This document shows positions 1 to 11,715 of a stretch of DNA of 64,000 nt, piece after piece. The notes under the pieces are model-generated. The model ran no database searches, was not told the DNA's origin, and saw nothing but the letters and a program-made list of their open reading frames with translations. The DNA is from Terramyces sp. JEL0728. Its lineage: Eukaryota; Chytridiomycota; Chytridiomycetes; Rhizophydiales; Terramycetaceae. Position 1 is the stretch's first letter. Each line of letters opens with the position of its first letter. The translations under genes and the position numbers were made by a program. Location of the stretch: assembly GCA_027603945.1 (NCBI GenBank), contig JADIIU010000053.1, positions 25,833 through 89,832 of the forward strand, read 5' to 3'.

Positions 1-920
1 TGGGCTTCTACCCAGTCAACGAAGCTGCCACCAACAAGGCAAAGGAAGATATCAAGCGCACCCTCTCTGCTCTCAACAAACACTTGGCTGCCAAGACCTT
101 CCTTGTCGGCGAACGTGTTACCTTGGCTGATATCGTTTTGGTCACCTCCCTCTTAAGATTCTACGAATTAGTCTTTGACCAATCCTTCTTGGCTCCATTC
201 AAGAACGTACACCGTTGGTTCACTACTTGTGTAAACCAACCGCACTTCAAATCTGTTCTTGGAGAAGTTAAATTCTGCGAAAAGATGCGTGTTGCTGACG
301 CTTCTGCTGCTCCAAAGTCTGCTGCTCCAGCTAAGGAAGCAAAGCCAGCTAAAGAAGCAAAGCCTGCCAAGGAAGCTAAACCAGCTAAAGATGCTAACGC
401 AGATTTACAACAAGCTTTGGACGCTGAAGCCGCCAAGCCAAAGGAAAAGAACCCATTAGACCTCTTACCAAAATCTTCCTTTGTCTTGGACGAATGGAAG
501 AGATTCTACTCTAACAACGACACTAGACCAACCGCCGTCAACTGGTTCTGGGACAAATACGACTCTGAAGGCTACTCTATCTACAAAGTAGACTACAAAT
601 ACAACGACGAATTGACCCTTGTATTCATGTCTTCTAATCTCATTGGTGGATTCTTCCAACGTCTCGACCACATGAGAAAGTACCTTTTCGCATCATTGCT
701 CGTTTTAGGAGAAAACAACAACAGCAAGATCTCTGGTTACTTTGTCATCCGTGGATCTGAAATTCCATTTGGAATCCAAGACACTGTTGACTACGAATCT
801 TACAACTTTGAAAAGGTCGACACCAACAACAAGGATGTCCGCGAACGTATCAATGCGGTCTTTGCTTGGGATGAAAAGATTGACGGAGTCAAGTTTGCCG
901 ACGGAAAGATCTTCAAATAA
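1..920 (+). CDS. EEF1G: Translation elongation factor eEF1B gamma (5' partial)
   Basis: Gamma subunit of the eEF1B nucleotide-exchange complex that recharges eEF1A with GTP. The window begins inside the gene; the frame is open from base 3, so the true start and the N-terminal thioredoxin-like part lie outside. What remains is the GST-C-like domain (LVGERVTLADI near the start) and the conserved C-terminal EF1G domain (NPLDLLPKSSF, GGFFQRLDHMRKY, SGYFVIRG). Between them lies a lysine/alanine hinge of about four near-perfect PAKEAK units (about 327-392), as in other eEF1Bgamma proteins. No intron is seen in this part, unlike most genes here, and codon choice is C-ending and visibly biased, fitting a highly expressed gene. 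Confidence 0.96.
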   Translation, partial: GFYPVNEAATNKAKEDIKRTLSALNKHLAAKTFLVGERVTLADIVLVTSLLRFYELVFDQSFLAPFKNVHRWFTTCVNQPHFKSVLGEVKFCEKMRVADASAAPKSAAPAKEAKPAKEAKPAKEAKPAKDANADLQQALDAEAAKPKEKNPLDLLPKSSFVLDEWKRFYSNNDTRPTAVNWFWDKYDSEGYSIYKVDYKYNDELTLVFMSSNLIGGFFQRLDHMRKYLFASLLVLGENNNSKISGYFVIRGSEIPFGIQDTVDYESYNFEKVDTNNKDVRERINAVFAWDEKIDGVKFADGKIFK

Positions 921-1057
921 ATTACTCATTTACTCCTGCATTGTAGTTTCTGTTATGGGGCGTATTTCTTGTGATGTTGGCATTGTTCTTTTTTTGATGG
1001 CTTAGCTATGCGTGTGTGACTTCAATTTAGCTATAAATGGGAGATTGAAACGAGTCC

Positions 1058-1591
1058 ATGAAAAATATGGTTTCTGAAATGCAATTCCCAATCACCGACA
1101 TCAGCGCTAAAGTAGAAATCCCAGCACCATATAGATTTCGCCCACTAATGAAATCTGACTATGAAAAATTCCTAACATTGCTATCCCAGTTAACTACGGT
1201 TGGTAATATTTCTGAAGGGCAATTCTCCAGTAATATTTACACTAATATAGCTCAATTCGACTGGCTAATTAGTCACAGCGATACCCAACGCTCTCTAGTA
1301 ATTGAAAACATCGAAACCAGTGAACTGGTAGGATGTGGCAGCATCATTGTCGAAAGAAAGTTTATACATGAATGTGGAATAGTCGGTCATATCGAGGATA
1401 TCGTCATCTGTGAATCAACAAGAGGAAAGAAGCTTGGCAAGTGTTTGATTGACCAATTGGCCCATATAGGAGAAAAGATGGGCTGCTACAAAGTTCTACT
1501 GAGCTGTGCAGAAAAAAACGTTGGGTTCTATGAGAAATGCGGTCTTGCTCGTAAAGAAGTGACGATGGTGCGATATTTCAGCAAACAGTAG
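1058..1591 (+). CDS. GNA1: Glucosamine-6-phosphate N-acetyltransferase
   Basis: GNAT-family enzyme that acetylates glucosamine-6-phosphate with acetyl-CoA on the way to UDP-GlcNAc (chitin, GPI anchors, N-glycans). The 177-residue uninterrupted reading frame contains the family's signature blocks: GHIEDIVI, the acetyl-CoA loop RGKKLGKCLIDQL, and the C-terminal EKNVGFYEKCG. Full family length. The first ATG is used here; a second in-frame ATG lies 9 bases downstream and could be the start. Intronless. The stop lies 33 bp from the stop of the convergent SPIN90-like gene. Confidence 0.95.
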   Translation: MKNMVSEMQFPITDISAKVEIPAPYRFRPLMKSDYEKFLTLLSQLTTVGNISEGQFSSNIYTNIAQFDWLISHSDTQRSLVIENIETSELVGCGSIIVERKFIHECGIVGHIEDIVICESTRGKKLGKCLIDQLAHIGEKMGCYKVLLSCAEKNVGFYEKCGLARKEVTMVRYFSKQ

Positions 1592-1624
1592 TATACCAGC
1601 CAGTAGATTCAATAAATTCTTGTT

Positions 1625-2643
1625 TTATTCTATTTGGTTCAAAATCTTTTGGGCCAACAAACTAGTTGAAGTTGGGGTCATTGGTGATGAATTGATCTTG
1701 TCCAGTTTGTCTCGCAACTGCTTTGTCAGATGCTGCTTTGATCCTGGCGATTCTACTGGTATGCAATCTATCAATAGTGGCAGTAACCGAATGAATTTTT
1801 GCCGTAGCTAAGGATTAATTCGTTTGTACATTGTGATCTTGGATCCTCATTGTTTCACGCATCGTAATGTCAAATAATACTGTGATATCGTTTGTATAAA
1901 AGAATGTTGGATCCTTGAGTGATAGCGCAATAAGCAAATCCACAATCAGCTCCTGCATGAACGCGGATTCTATCTTAGTAGTGCAGCTACCTTCTCGATT
2001 GAAAACAAATATTATCCCCAATGACAATTCCTTTCGCAAATAGCTAATACTGTCCGACACTAGGACAGCGAGCAAAACTTGAGACTGTTCCCCGCTCTTT
2101 TTTGAATACTGGCCTTGCAATACTAGCAACAATGTAATTGCAGAGTTTGTGTATTCTTCATTTTGATAGTATTGTTCATAGACCGCCTGGCATACTCTTG
2201 TGGTGTAATTCAAGTCAAATATTTCCAATTCTCTGGTTGTTAACTCGTGACACTGGAGTAGCTCTACTAACAATAGGAATGACAAATGAGATTCAAAAGG
2301 CGGCCGTATTTCCACTAGCAGCTTGAACCAATCCATATCACACAGTTTCTTGTATATATTTGGCACTGCGTGTCCCAATGAAAGCAGGATCGAGAGATGG
2401 GCAGAAACCTGGATAAATCTAGTGGTACATTTGGATACAACTCATCAGTAATCAGATTGATGTTGTCAAATATTTCAAATTCATGAATCTCCTGTATGAT
2501 TATTTGCAAGTGTGGAAGGGACACATTGCTCTTTGACACTAGATCAAGTATTTCTATAAAATCCTCTCTGGATGATTTTTCTCTGTATTGCTGTAATCCT
2601 GCCGTTAAATTACCGTACCATCCAGCAGCTCTTGTGGATCCAT
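1625..2643 (-). CDS. SPIN90/Ldb17/Dip1-family Arp2/3 activator
   Basis: Proteins of this family (human NCKIPSD/SPIN90, budding-yeast Ldb17, fission-yeast Dip1) activate Arp2/3 without a pre-existing filament and seed actin at endocytic sites. Removing mini-introns of 20, 20 and 22 nt gives one 318-residue protein made almost wholly of the helical armadillo-like domain. Key blocks are SAHLSILLSLGHAVPNIYKKL in the middle and FFYTNDITVLFDITMRE near the end, matching the family's conserved YTND...VLxD core. There is no SH3 domain, as in the yeast forms. The start ATG (2643) is 17 bp from the divergent start of the VPS60 gene; the last exon ends 33 bp from the GNA1 stop. Family call is by motif memory only. 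Confidence 0.75.
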
Positions 2644-2660
2644 TTTTTCACAACTGAAAT

Positions 2661-3396
2661 ATGAATCGCATTTTCGGGTCTTCAAAACCACAAAAACCAA
2701 AACCAACTGTCCAGGATGCCATAGTCAAAGTACCTTAATTTAATATCAGACAGATGAAAGAGCGGATGCGGTATTTGTAAAAATAAGGAAATTGGACGCA
2801 GAACTAATGCGGCACAAGGATCAAATGGCGAATATGAGAGATGGACCGGGAAAGAATGCAATTAAACAAAAAGCAGTTCGGGTATTAAAGCAAAAGAAAC
2901 TTTATGAAACGCAATTAGAGTCTCTCCAGCAACAGTCATTCAATATGGAGCAAGGTACTTGCAATTAACGCGTAGCATCCATGACTACAGAAAATCTAAA
3001 GAATACAATGACCACACTGGATGCTATGCAATTGGCAAACAAGGAGCTGAAGAAACAATACAAAAATATCAACTTGGACAAGATTGAGGTACAGTTTGCT
3101 AACAAAGAAAGCCCAAGATGAAATGGAAGATTTACTTGAACAGGCTAATGAAGTTCAAGAAGCTCTGGGCAGAACGTATGGTGTTCCGGATGACATCGAT
3201 GAGGCTGACCTTGAAGCTGGTATTTGCTTTTAATATAGAACTGGATGCGTTGGGAGACGAATTACTGTTGGAAGAAAGTGAGCCAAGTTACCTACAAGAA
3301 CCAGAATTCACAGCGCCTAATGTGCCTGGCGGGTTTGTTAGCGAATCTGCCGCAACAGGAAATCAAGAAAATAAACCAATGACCGTACCTCAATGA
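2661..3396 (+). CDS. VPS60: ESCRT-III accessory protein VPS60/CHMP5
   Basis: Snf7-family protein that works late in ESCRT-III with Vta1/LIP5 and Vps4 in multivesicular-body sorting. Four mini-introns (20, 21, 19, 19 nt) removed give 218 residues, the usual length. Visible blocks: N-terminal [10 protein letters not shown], the helical core [50 protein letters not shown], and the acidic C-terminus with [13 protein letters not shown] (the CHMP5 region that binds LIP5). Every intron falls where the conserved CHMP5 alignment would otherwise break, which makes this one of the cleanest proofs of the 19-21 nt intron rule. Start codon shares a 17-bp gap with the divergent SPIN90-like gene. Confidence 0.93.
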
Positions 3397-3435
3397 AAAT
3401 GTAAGTTAATAAACTCCAAGTTTAATTGTTTATTA

Positions 3436-4201
3436 TTAGGATAGGAATTGAGCCAACTTCCAGCGGTTATAAATAGTCTAAATTAGATTGATGGAACCTT
3501 TTGCATTTTCTTGTCTTTTGAAGTTTCTGCAAACAATATTTCTCGAACAGCAGTAGCTTGCTGGACAACTCTTTCCAAGCTACTATCCGGTTTACCACCG
3601 CAAGCGGCTAAATTAACGATGCTTACATATAATATAATTGTTGAACGATATTGCCACCGATTCTCTCTGATCTTGAGATAGGTAATGCGACATTGGTGAA
3701 GACGCTGGATCTGGATAAGCAATCAGTGCGATAATATCCTGTAATGTGTCGTTATACTTTGGATTTATTGAAGAAAATACACCCAGTTCTACTTAGTAAA
3801 CAATTACCTGTTTGGGCATACATTAGCGCTTTAGCAGCATCAGTCCTGGCGTATTCTATAAACTGCTGGCACGTTAAAATAAAGTTAATTTCGTTGGATT
3901 CCGGTGTTTTATTTCTCAATAACCCTGGAAAATTCTCGTTGCAATAAGCGACAGCTTCCTTAATCTCTCCTTTTCTAACCATTGTGGACAAAATCTTTCG
4001 TGGTTCCAACGATCTTGTTGGATCTTGCGAAGATAAATCGATATCCATTTCAGTGTTGATTAGTTGGCACGTCGATCCAAACGCTGCTGCAGTTTCTGAA
4101 AAACAAGAGTGGACCAAGTAATCGTAAATCATTTTTTGAATAATTTTTTGTTCTGGTTGTGGTTCCTGTTCATATTGCTCGATAGCTTCGTCAGATGTCA
4201 T
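3436..4201 (-). CDS. LisH-CTLH-CRA protein, RanBPM/GID1-like, no SPRY domain
   Basis: About 235 residues after removal of three mini-introns (19, 19, 20 nt). Order: LisH (IYDYLVHSCFSETAAAF), CTLH (ILSTMVRKGEIKEAVAYCNENFPGLL, then FILTCQQFIEY), and a CRA segment (DTLQDIIALIAYPDP, SPMSHYLSQDQRESVA, SSLERVVQQATAVRE). This arrangement is that of the CTLH/GID ubiquitin-ligase scaffold; the CRA part is closer to RanBP9/10 (GID1) than to GID8. The SPRY domain that precedes LisH in RanBPM is absent: the 205 bp between this start and the SMC4 stop cannot hold it. A short final exon after the third intron ends in RWKLAQFLS. Confidence 0.8.
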
Positions 4202-4406
4202 TTTTCGTTTTAGCTGAAAATTTAGTGATTGTTGCCAAATTGCGAAATGGATCCAAGAGTATCCAAACCCACTCTTACGTCCCCGAGCCCAGTTTGCAGT
4301 ATCCAAGTGCCAGAGTCTTGCAGAGCGGTAGTCCAATACAAAGACTGCTCAAAATGGATGCAAACCAAAAATTTATTAAACTGCAGCCTGTTCGACTAAT
4401 AGCGGG

Positions 4407-7400
4407 TCAATAGTAATACTCTTGGAAGTATTCTCTGTCTATATTAAGATCGGCTACCTTGTAAATACCAACCAATCGGTCGGCCAATTCAAACATATTG
4501 TTACGCAACGAAATGATAATGAATTGGCCGTTACGTGTTCGCTCTTTAATGTAATTTGCAACAATAGACACATTTCTAAAGTCCAAGGCTGCATCGATTT
4601 CATCCATCACATAGAGAGGGGTTGGTTTAAATTGATGTAAAGCAAATACTAGAGCTAAAGAACTTAATGTCTCCGTTAGTTTAGACTACCTTTTCACCGC
4701 CAGACAAATTTGAAATGTTTTTCCAACTCTTCTTTGGAGGCATAACTGAGAATAGTACCCCTTCAGAGAATGGATCCATAGAATCAACCAGTTCCAATTC
4801 TGCATTTCCCCCCATTGTAATAATTTGGTACATTTCCTTGAGATACTGAGAGATTTTAGTAAACCCATCCATAAAAGTATTCAGTCTTTCTTTTCGTAAT
4901 GAATCATATTTAGCTTTGAATGCATCGCGCTCACTGGCAGCCTTTTCAACTTTGCTGCTGCGTTCATTGAAGATTGCCATCTTTGCTTTGTACTCTTTAA
5001 TAACCCCTAAATTAATATGGCTGTCTTGTTTTTCGGCTATATTAGCAACTCTTACATTCTAGTTTATCCAATTGAGATACTAAAGACTTTAGACTCAAAT
5101 TCTCCAGTTCGTCGTCATGATATGCTTTGAGCTGTTCGTCATCTTCACCGGTGGATAGCAATTCCAGCTGCCCTTTTTGGAATTCGATATCTTTCAAAAG
5201 AGATTTGTTTTTGGTAAAGGTTTGTTCCATTTGTTTGAGTTCGGTTACCAATTCCAATTGTTGCGACTTCATTTTGTTTCTTGCATCCATTTTCTCTGTG
5301 GCTTCTTGCTTTAGCTCGTTTACTTGATCCTGTTTGCATTCAATTTCCTCAAATTAACAAATTTTACATTTTCAAGTTCAGATACTTTAGATTTACTTGA
5401 TTGCGTTTCTTGGAGCTTTTGCTGATAGTCTTCCTGCTGTTGCTCAATCTCTTTTTCAATCTCTTCAATTTCAAGTGTCTTCTTTTCGATATTCTTTACA
5501 AGTTTTAATCTCTGTTTTTCTTTGGCTGTTTTCTCTCCATATAATTTGGTGACTTGCGACTGTAACATTTCAATCTGTTCATTCAGAGATTCGACTTTGT
5601 GTCTTTGAGAACAAAGTCTGACTCCACCTATTTCCATGATTTTTTCTTGCAATTGCTTGATTTTGTCTTGGATAACTTGGGTTGAAGATTGGATTGGTTC
5701 CATTTCAGTTTCAAGTTTCCTTATCAATTTCTTTAATTCGTTAAAGCGGTCGACATCTTCCTTTTCAGGCTGGCTATTTTGTCTTGCTAGTTTCACAGCG
5801 TTTTTTGCATCTTCTAACTGGTCATTTGATGATTTCAAATTCAAATCCAATCGATTCTTTTGGTTGATCAAGTCCTGAATATTTTTTTGTATTTCTTGCA
5901 CATCTGATTCAATTTGACTAAATTCATTAGAGTATCTTTGAAACGCAAGTTCTGCTCCTTGTACATTTTCTTCCAAATCTTCAATATTGGCTTGCTCAGC
6001 ATTTGTCTTTGCAGATCGCATACCGCCCTTTTCAACTCTATTGCCACCGCCGCTCATTGTACCACTTTTATCAATCAATTGGCCGGTCAGGGTAACTACA
6101 CGATATCTCTGTCTACCATAGGCAATTCGATTGGCTTGCTCCAAGTTATCGGCTACAAGTGTATCACCCAAAGCTTGATAAAATGCTGGCAAAAACTTGT
6201 CTTCAGACTTGATTAGATCAAACAATCTTGGTGCGTTTTCTGGAGTCTTGATCATTTCAAAGTTAAACTTTCGCAGTTTGTCAAGACAGATAAACGTTGC
6301 TCTTCCCAAGTTGTGCTTTTTCAAAAACTCGATACATAACTGCCCAGCTTCAACTGTGTCCACCACAAACGAATTCAAGGCGCCGCATGCAGTGCTGATG
6401 GCGACATCATACTTGTCGTCAATAGTAGCCAAATCGCCTAATCTGCCACAAATCCCTTGAATAGTCCCTTTTTGTTTTTGCTTCATCAACTCCTTGTATA
6501 TAATTCCTCGTTCTTTAAAAGACTTTATGTACTCCAGTGCATCGGCATGTTTAGCTTGTAATTGAGCAAATTCTTGCTTGCTGGACTTTACTAAAGCTTC
6601 AGTCTTTGAAAGCTGTGATTGTTTTTCAGTCAACTCTTTTTCATTTTTTTTCAAATTCTTTTCAGCGATTCTATACTCTTCTTTTTCAGTATCAATATTT
6701 GAGATCAACAAAGATAATCTCTGTTCGCTTTCTTGCAATAAAATCTTTCCGCTGTTGATTTTAGTGTCCAGCAACTCTGATTCAGAATTAAAAGTGTCCA
6801 ATTTTGATTTTTTTTCGTTAACCTTTTCCAACCATGGCTGTAATTCAACTTGCAATTGCTCGATTTCCTGTTGATACACCAAAGTCTTGTCTGACAAGCT
6901 TTCTTGCATTTCCTGTAGCACTTGACTTTCCTTTGCTAATCTTTCTTTTAGTTCTTTGATTTCTTTGTTTGCCCTATTGACATCTTGTTCAAAGTTTCCA
7001 ATAAAATTGTCAATTTCGGACTTTAAGTGTTTGTCTTCAGAAAACGACTTCATCAACTTTCGCTTTCGGGATTGCGAATGTTTTTCAAACTCCTTTAATT
7101 CAATTTCTTGTTTTTCTAATGAAGACAAGATCTTATTTTGCTGTTTTTGATCTTGCAGGAATAAAGTCAACTCTTGTTCAAGTTCTTTCAGTGTTGAATC
7201 CAATTCTTGATTCGCTTGGTGGTCATTTTCTTGGATTTTCTTCAATTCCTTCTGCTTGATTTTATTTTCAGCCTAAAGTTAAAATTTCACTCACTATTTG
7301 CATTTCCAATTCAGCAGAATCTCGTACAAGCAAACTCTTCTTTAATTGACAAATAACATTCTTCAAATGAGTGATTTGGTTTTCCCACTGAATGTATTTG

Positions 7401-8114
7401 ATTGCTTCTTCGGACTTTGATTGTAATGAGTTGGTTTCATTCTTAATATGCTTGAATTTTACCAGCTGTTCGTCATACTTGTTGTTTAATGTATCCAATT
7501 GCCCTACTAAATCCTCAATAGGTTGTTTGAAACTGCTAGTACCAATAATATCTTCAAGATATTCCAACAATCCATCTTCATTTTCATTTAGTCCCTTGGG
7601 TTTCATCAAACTGATGGATTCAACCTCTCCTTGCAAGATCAAAAATCTCTTGTGATCCAAGTCGATCCCAAAGCTTTTCAATAGATTTTGAACCTGAGTG
7701 AAATTTGAAGTTTTTCCATCAATGTGATAGGATGAAGACTCTTTTCCATCATTCTTCTTGACTGTTCTTGAAACAACAAACCTATTTACAATCTCATCAT
7801 CCATCTTTTCAACGATTTCTTGAAAATGAACTTGGACAGAGCATTCTTTTAAATTAGGGAATTTCGCTGAATTGTGTATCAAATCAGACAGCTTTCCTTG
7901 TCTTAATTTCTTTGCTTTGAATCCAAAAACAAACAAGAGCGAATCGATTACATTTGATTTTCCACTTCCGTTTGGTCCAACTACAGATGAAAATGATTTG
8001 TGAAATGGTCCGATTTCTACTTGTCCTGCATATGATTTGAAATTTGTCAATACTAATTTTGAGATGATTAATCTCTTGTTTTGATCTATATTAATTCATG
8101 CTACCTCCCAACAT
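4407..8114 (-). CDS. SMC4: Condensin subunit SMC4
   Basis: ATPase of the condensin complex, about 1,190 residues. The N-terminal head has QNKRLIISKLVLTNFKSYAG, GPFHK and Walker A GPNGSGKSNVIDSLLF. It is followed by long coiled coils, the hinge (about 5.9-6.5 kb; GICGRLGDLATIDDKYDVAIS) and the C-terminal head with signature NLSGGEK, Walker B VMDEIDAALDF and SLRNNMFELADRLVGIYK, all SMC4-specific. Mini-introns break the frame at several places, for example one of 19 nt right after LSGGEK and one of 19 nt four codons after the start ATG at 8114. The N-terminal extension common in SMC4 is nearly missing. Next upstream is centrin, divergent, 268 bp away. Confidence 0.96.
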
Positions 8115-8382
8115 ATTCAGATTGAAAAGTCCGAAATTGCAAACTGAAAATACTTTGCTGCTATTTATAACCCAGAACAGGTCTAGCCATATGACTTAAC
8201 CTTAAAGAATTAAGATGCTGTAGTTTTATTCCACGATCAACAGCCTAACAAATGGTCTGGTTTCCAGCAGGTCTTAAAGGTGTAGCCATTTTACCGATGT
8301 TCTCCTGATTGCGATGGCCAGAGTGTGTAGATAATATTCATCGATAGCCTGCCGCTATTTTTCAAAATCTTGTCCGAATCTA

Positions 8383-8917
8383 ATGTCGTTGTTGTATACA
8401 TCCCAAAAACAAAAGAGAAAACCAAGGCCAGAACTAACTGACGATCAAAAACAAGAAATCAAGGAGGCGTTTGAACTATTCGATACAGACAAAGACAACG
8501 CTCTCGACTACCACGAACTCAAGGTAGCTATGCGTGCCTTAGGGTTCGACGCCAAGAAGCCAGAAGTACTCAAAATCCTAAGAGATTTTGATAAGACAAA
8601 TCAAGGACTTATTCAATTTGAAGATTTCCAAAAAATCAGTACTTTTTATTAATATAGTGACTGAAAAGATTATAGATCGTGATCCTATTGAAGAGATCAG
8701 GAAAGCGTTTAAACTGTTTGATGATGATGGCACTGGAAAGATTAATTTGAGAAATTTGAGAAGAGTTGCAAAGGAAATCGGAGAGAATATGGACGATGAT
8801 GAGCTGCAAGCGATGATTGATGAGTTTGATCTTGACCAAGATGGGGAAAGTAACTTGTTTTTAATCCTAGTAAATGAGCAAGAATTTATCAACATTATGA
8901 CTGACGCTAACGACTAA
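8383..8917 (+). CDS. Centrin (CDC31-type EF-hand protein)
   Basis: Calcium-binding protein of basal bodies/centrioles. Mini-introns of 19 and 21 nt removed give 164 residues with four EF-hands. Hand 1 is [12 protein letters not shown] and hand 4 is DLDQDGEINEQE; hands 2 ([12 protein letters not shown]) and 3 ([12 protein letters not shown]) carry some changes. The N-terminus is the short basic centrin tail ([26 protein letters not shown]), and [25 protein letters not shown] is typical of centrin 1/2 rather than calmodulin. It supports a flagellated cell, together with the SAXO, IFT22, NPHP4 and TMEM138 genes in this window. Confidence 0.93.
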
Positions 8918-9106
8918 TAAATTTAAATTTTGGCTTTTAACGCTTGCCCTACTTTTGTCTCATAAAGAGGATGCGCATCTTGCTGCAACAGTCTGTGGAA
9001 TGGCTCAGTAATGATCCATATCAACTGTCAATAAGAAGCAAATCCACCTCGTCGGATCTACGATGGAAACGGGAAAAGAGAAAATTAAAATGAATCTACT
9101 AATGAT

Positions 9107-10352
9107 TTAATGATCTACTGCAACAGTACTTGGTCTAACTAAATGGACGTGTCCATCTCTGGCGTGTTGCCTTGGCTGGCCCATCCATTTTGTTGCTTCA
9201 CATTGAGGCAATGGCTTAGGATCATGTTGACGTCTAGTAGTCGAGAGGAAATCTCTGTCATCACTGGTAGGAGCGTAGACATTTCTAGGACTAAAATCTA
9301 CAGCCCTTGTTTGTTTACCAGGCGACATGTAATCGCTCTTGTTGGTGCTCTTTCCATCAAATTTGGTAAGATTTGGCACATAAGTTGGCGTAGGGTGAAT
9401 ATAACGTTCTAGATTAGTTTCGAATTACCAGCTGTTTTTGGAACGTAAGTATTAGAATAAGTAGTATCTCCGTTAAATTCTGCAGTAGATGGTGCGTACA
9501 TTGCACGGTGTCTTTGATATCTTGGCGGGATTTGCCAAGCCTTGAAAGCATCTTTTGCGGTGGAGCTACCTTCAAACTTGCTGCTATTATCAGTGGTCAA
9601 GTTTTGTGGTGCTTTTACTAATTCACGACATGGTTCGTGAGCAACGTAAGAAGCATCAGTAGTGGATTTAAAATCTCTGAAATTAATCATGCGATTACCT
9701 GTCTTCGGCTCCTCTAGCTGGTGCTGGAATCGTCTTTCTTCTTGTTGGAATAGAAGACACTTGCCATGGTTTGTAATCTGCTTCTTGAGTAGAAATCCCG
9801 TCCATTTTTTCATCACTTTTGACGTATGGCTGTTGTTTGCGGACATACTTGGCTGGCAATACCATTTCAACGTAATCTCTCTTGGTGGTAGTGGACCCAT
9901 CAAAGGCACCGCTGGTGCTTTGCCATTTTGGCTGTTGTCTTCTCTTTGGAGGACTGACTCCTGGCCAAGGCTGGTAATTATCACGCTGGGTAGTCAAAGA
10001 CTCCAATTTGGCATTATTTGGTTGATAAGTTGGTTTTACAATCTGTTGTTAATCCCAAAGTACTTGATAACGAGGCCCTAGAGTGTGCAACACGAATTTT
10101 TCGCGACTAAATTAACGCATGATTACTTTTCGGTACTCGCATAGAAATCACCTCCGACGGACAGCTCCTGGGGAGCAGGCTTTCCTCTGACTACCTGGGT
10201 CGGATAAGTTTGAAAGTGGTCCCCATATTCTAGATTAGGATGGCGAAACCTGTGTGTGCATCAATGTGCGCGTCTGTCAAATGAACTGGTTTACATAACT
10301 TGTGTCTCCCACATGTGCATACATTGCAGATACATCTATCATCGTGTCCCAT
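9107..10352 (-). CDS. SAXO/FAM154-type stabiliser of axonemal microtubules
   Basis: Mn-module (STOP-like) protein that decorates centriolar and axonemal microtubules. With five mini-introns (20, 20, 21, 22, 20 nt) removed the product is 380 residues. It starts with the diagnostic cysteine-rich CICNVCTCGRHKL block, followed by repeated modules of the pattern F-x-G-x-T/S-T-x-K-x-DY (FDGSTTTKRDYVEM, ISTQEADYKPW, FEGSSTAKDAFKAW, FDGKSTNKSDY) and ends with HVHLVRPSTVAVDH. No single reading frame shows the whole protein because the introns shift frame. The cysteine block plus repeated modules make the family assignment strong; the paralogue (SAXO1 versus SAXO2) cannot be told. Confidence 0.88.
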
Positions 10353-10581
10353 TATGGCTTTTGAAGTGAAGAGTAAGATTGTTGAGCGTGGAACATCTCC
10401 CATTGTCCATCAACATGTGACTCTCTATTATTATAATTCTCAAACTAGAGATGGGTAGCAATCGCCATTCTCATCGCAAACATCATTTATGGTATATATA
10501 TGGAAACTGTGCTCTCTCAGCTTTGCAGTTCGTATAGACATGAAATGTCATTACAATGAAAATCAGACACAAAAAGTCGTG

Positions 10582-11715
10582 TTATTGAACAATGGGATCC
10601 AAATCTTGATTTTCAGTCTCTGGCTCTTTAAGATTGTCTGTAGGTGGTTTGTAATCAAATCTAAATGTAAACAAAATCTTACCTCCAAACTAAAGCATCT
10701 TCCCCTACAAAAACCAGATTATCACTAAGTTTAAATGATCCAGTACCAATTTCGTGAGAATGCGCAGCATTTTATCGATTTGGCAGATCTCTTGTGAGAT
10801 ATTGTGGAAACTAGAGATCCGTCAAGCAAAGAATATATCTGGATTTGGCCATTTTCAGTGCCCACACAGAAATAGTTTTGCTGGCGACTACCTTAGTAAG
10901 AATTACCTTATATCTATTCTACATTTATTCTTTTGGCGGGTATTGTAAGTGAAAATAATTGATTCAGTCTCCAGATTCCAGTACACAATTTTTCCATCGA
11001 CGGATTTGGTCAGGACATTATCGCCAACTATTTGCACATAGTCTGCATGAAATATAGAATACCTATTTCAGTTGCGTGTGATATAAATACAGTGTTGATA
11101 TCTAAATCGCCATTTTCACCAGTCAAACTAACCTTGTACAGCGATCCGGACAAGTTTCCTGCAACCAGCCAGGTGCCTGAACGATCGACAGTCTATATCA
11201 GTTGAAAAATACAATTCTAGTGGCATCGCAGGCAATCCTTTGGTTTATGTTGCCCTGCAGGTCCCAAATAAATATTCCTTCATCTGCACATGTAATCAGC
11301 TTCTTTTTCCCAGGGATTATATCATAGATTGGCCCTGAATGTCCATGAAATGTAACAATTTCTTCAGACTCGGCAATACTGAGTATATGTATAGATCCAT
11401 TGATATCTCCCACTGCTAACCACACATCACAGTCCACTTTGATCCAACAGCAGCACGACTGGATGAATAACAGATTACCAGATTAATATCGCAGTTATAT
11501 TGCGACATGATATCCAAGTGAGTCCCGCAATGTTCATTATCGTATATATTGGCTTGTTTTCCCCCAATCACTGCCATCAGATTTGTTGGATTATAAATAT
11601 CCTTGATTTCAGACTTGAAAAAACAACATTCCACCAAGCATTCCCCATGATTTTCTTTAATTAGGCGAGAAAGCTGAAGATTTTCGAGATTAGTTCTTTC
11701 GTCTTCAACTGTCAT
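10582..11715 (-). CDS. Polycomb PRC2 WD40 subunit, EED/ESC-like
   Basis: Six mini-introns (20, 20, 20, 19, 22, 22 nt) removed give 336 residues forming a WD40 propeller. The order of blocks follows EED: LMAVIGGKQANIYD, VWLAVGDINGSIHIL, HGHSGPIYDII with ITCADEGIFIWDL, DYVQIVGDNVLTKSVDGKIVYWNL (compare the DCVRWLGDLILSKS...IVCWK block of EED), YFCVGTENGQIQIY, and the C-terminal EDALVWRFD, which resembles the terminal IWRWD. EED binds H3K27me3 and activates the EZH2-type methyltransferase. The protein is short and quite diverged; LRWD1 and other EED-like propellers are the alternatives. Its start faces the CDC14 gene. Confidence 0.72.

Noticed and set aside
161..436. Antisense open frame in eEF1B gamma
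   Set aside because: By-product of the Lys/Ala-rich hinge and biased codon use; no start context or homology.
4195..4413. 72-codon + strand frame between the RanBPM-like gene and SMC4; another frame gives several cysteines resembling a CHCH protein
   Set aside because: Cysteine spacing does not fit twin Cx9C, the frame overlaps the RanBPM-like start on the other strand, and no family motif is seen.
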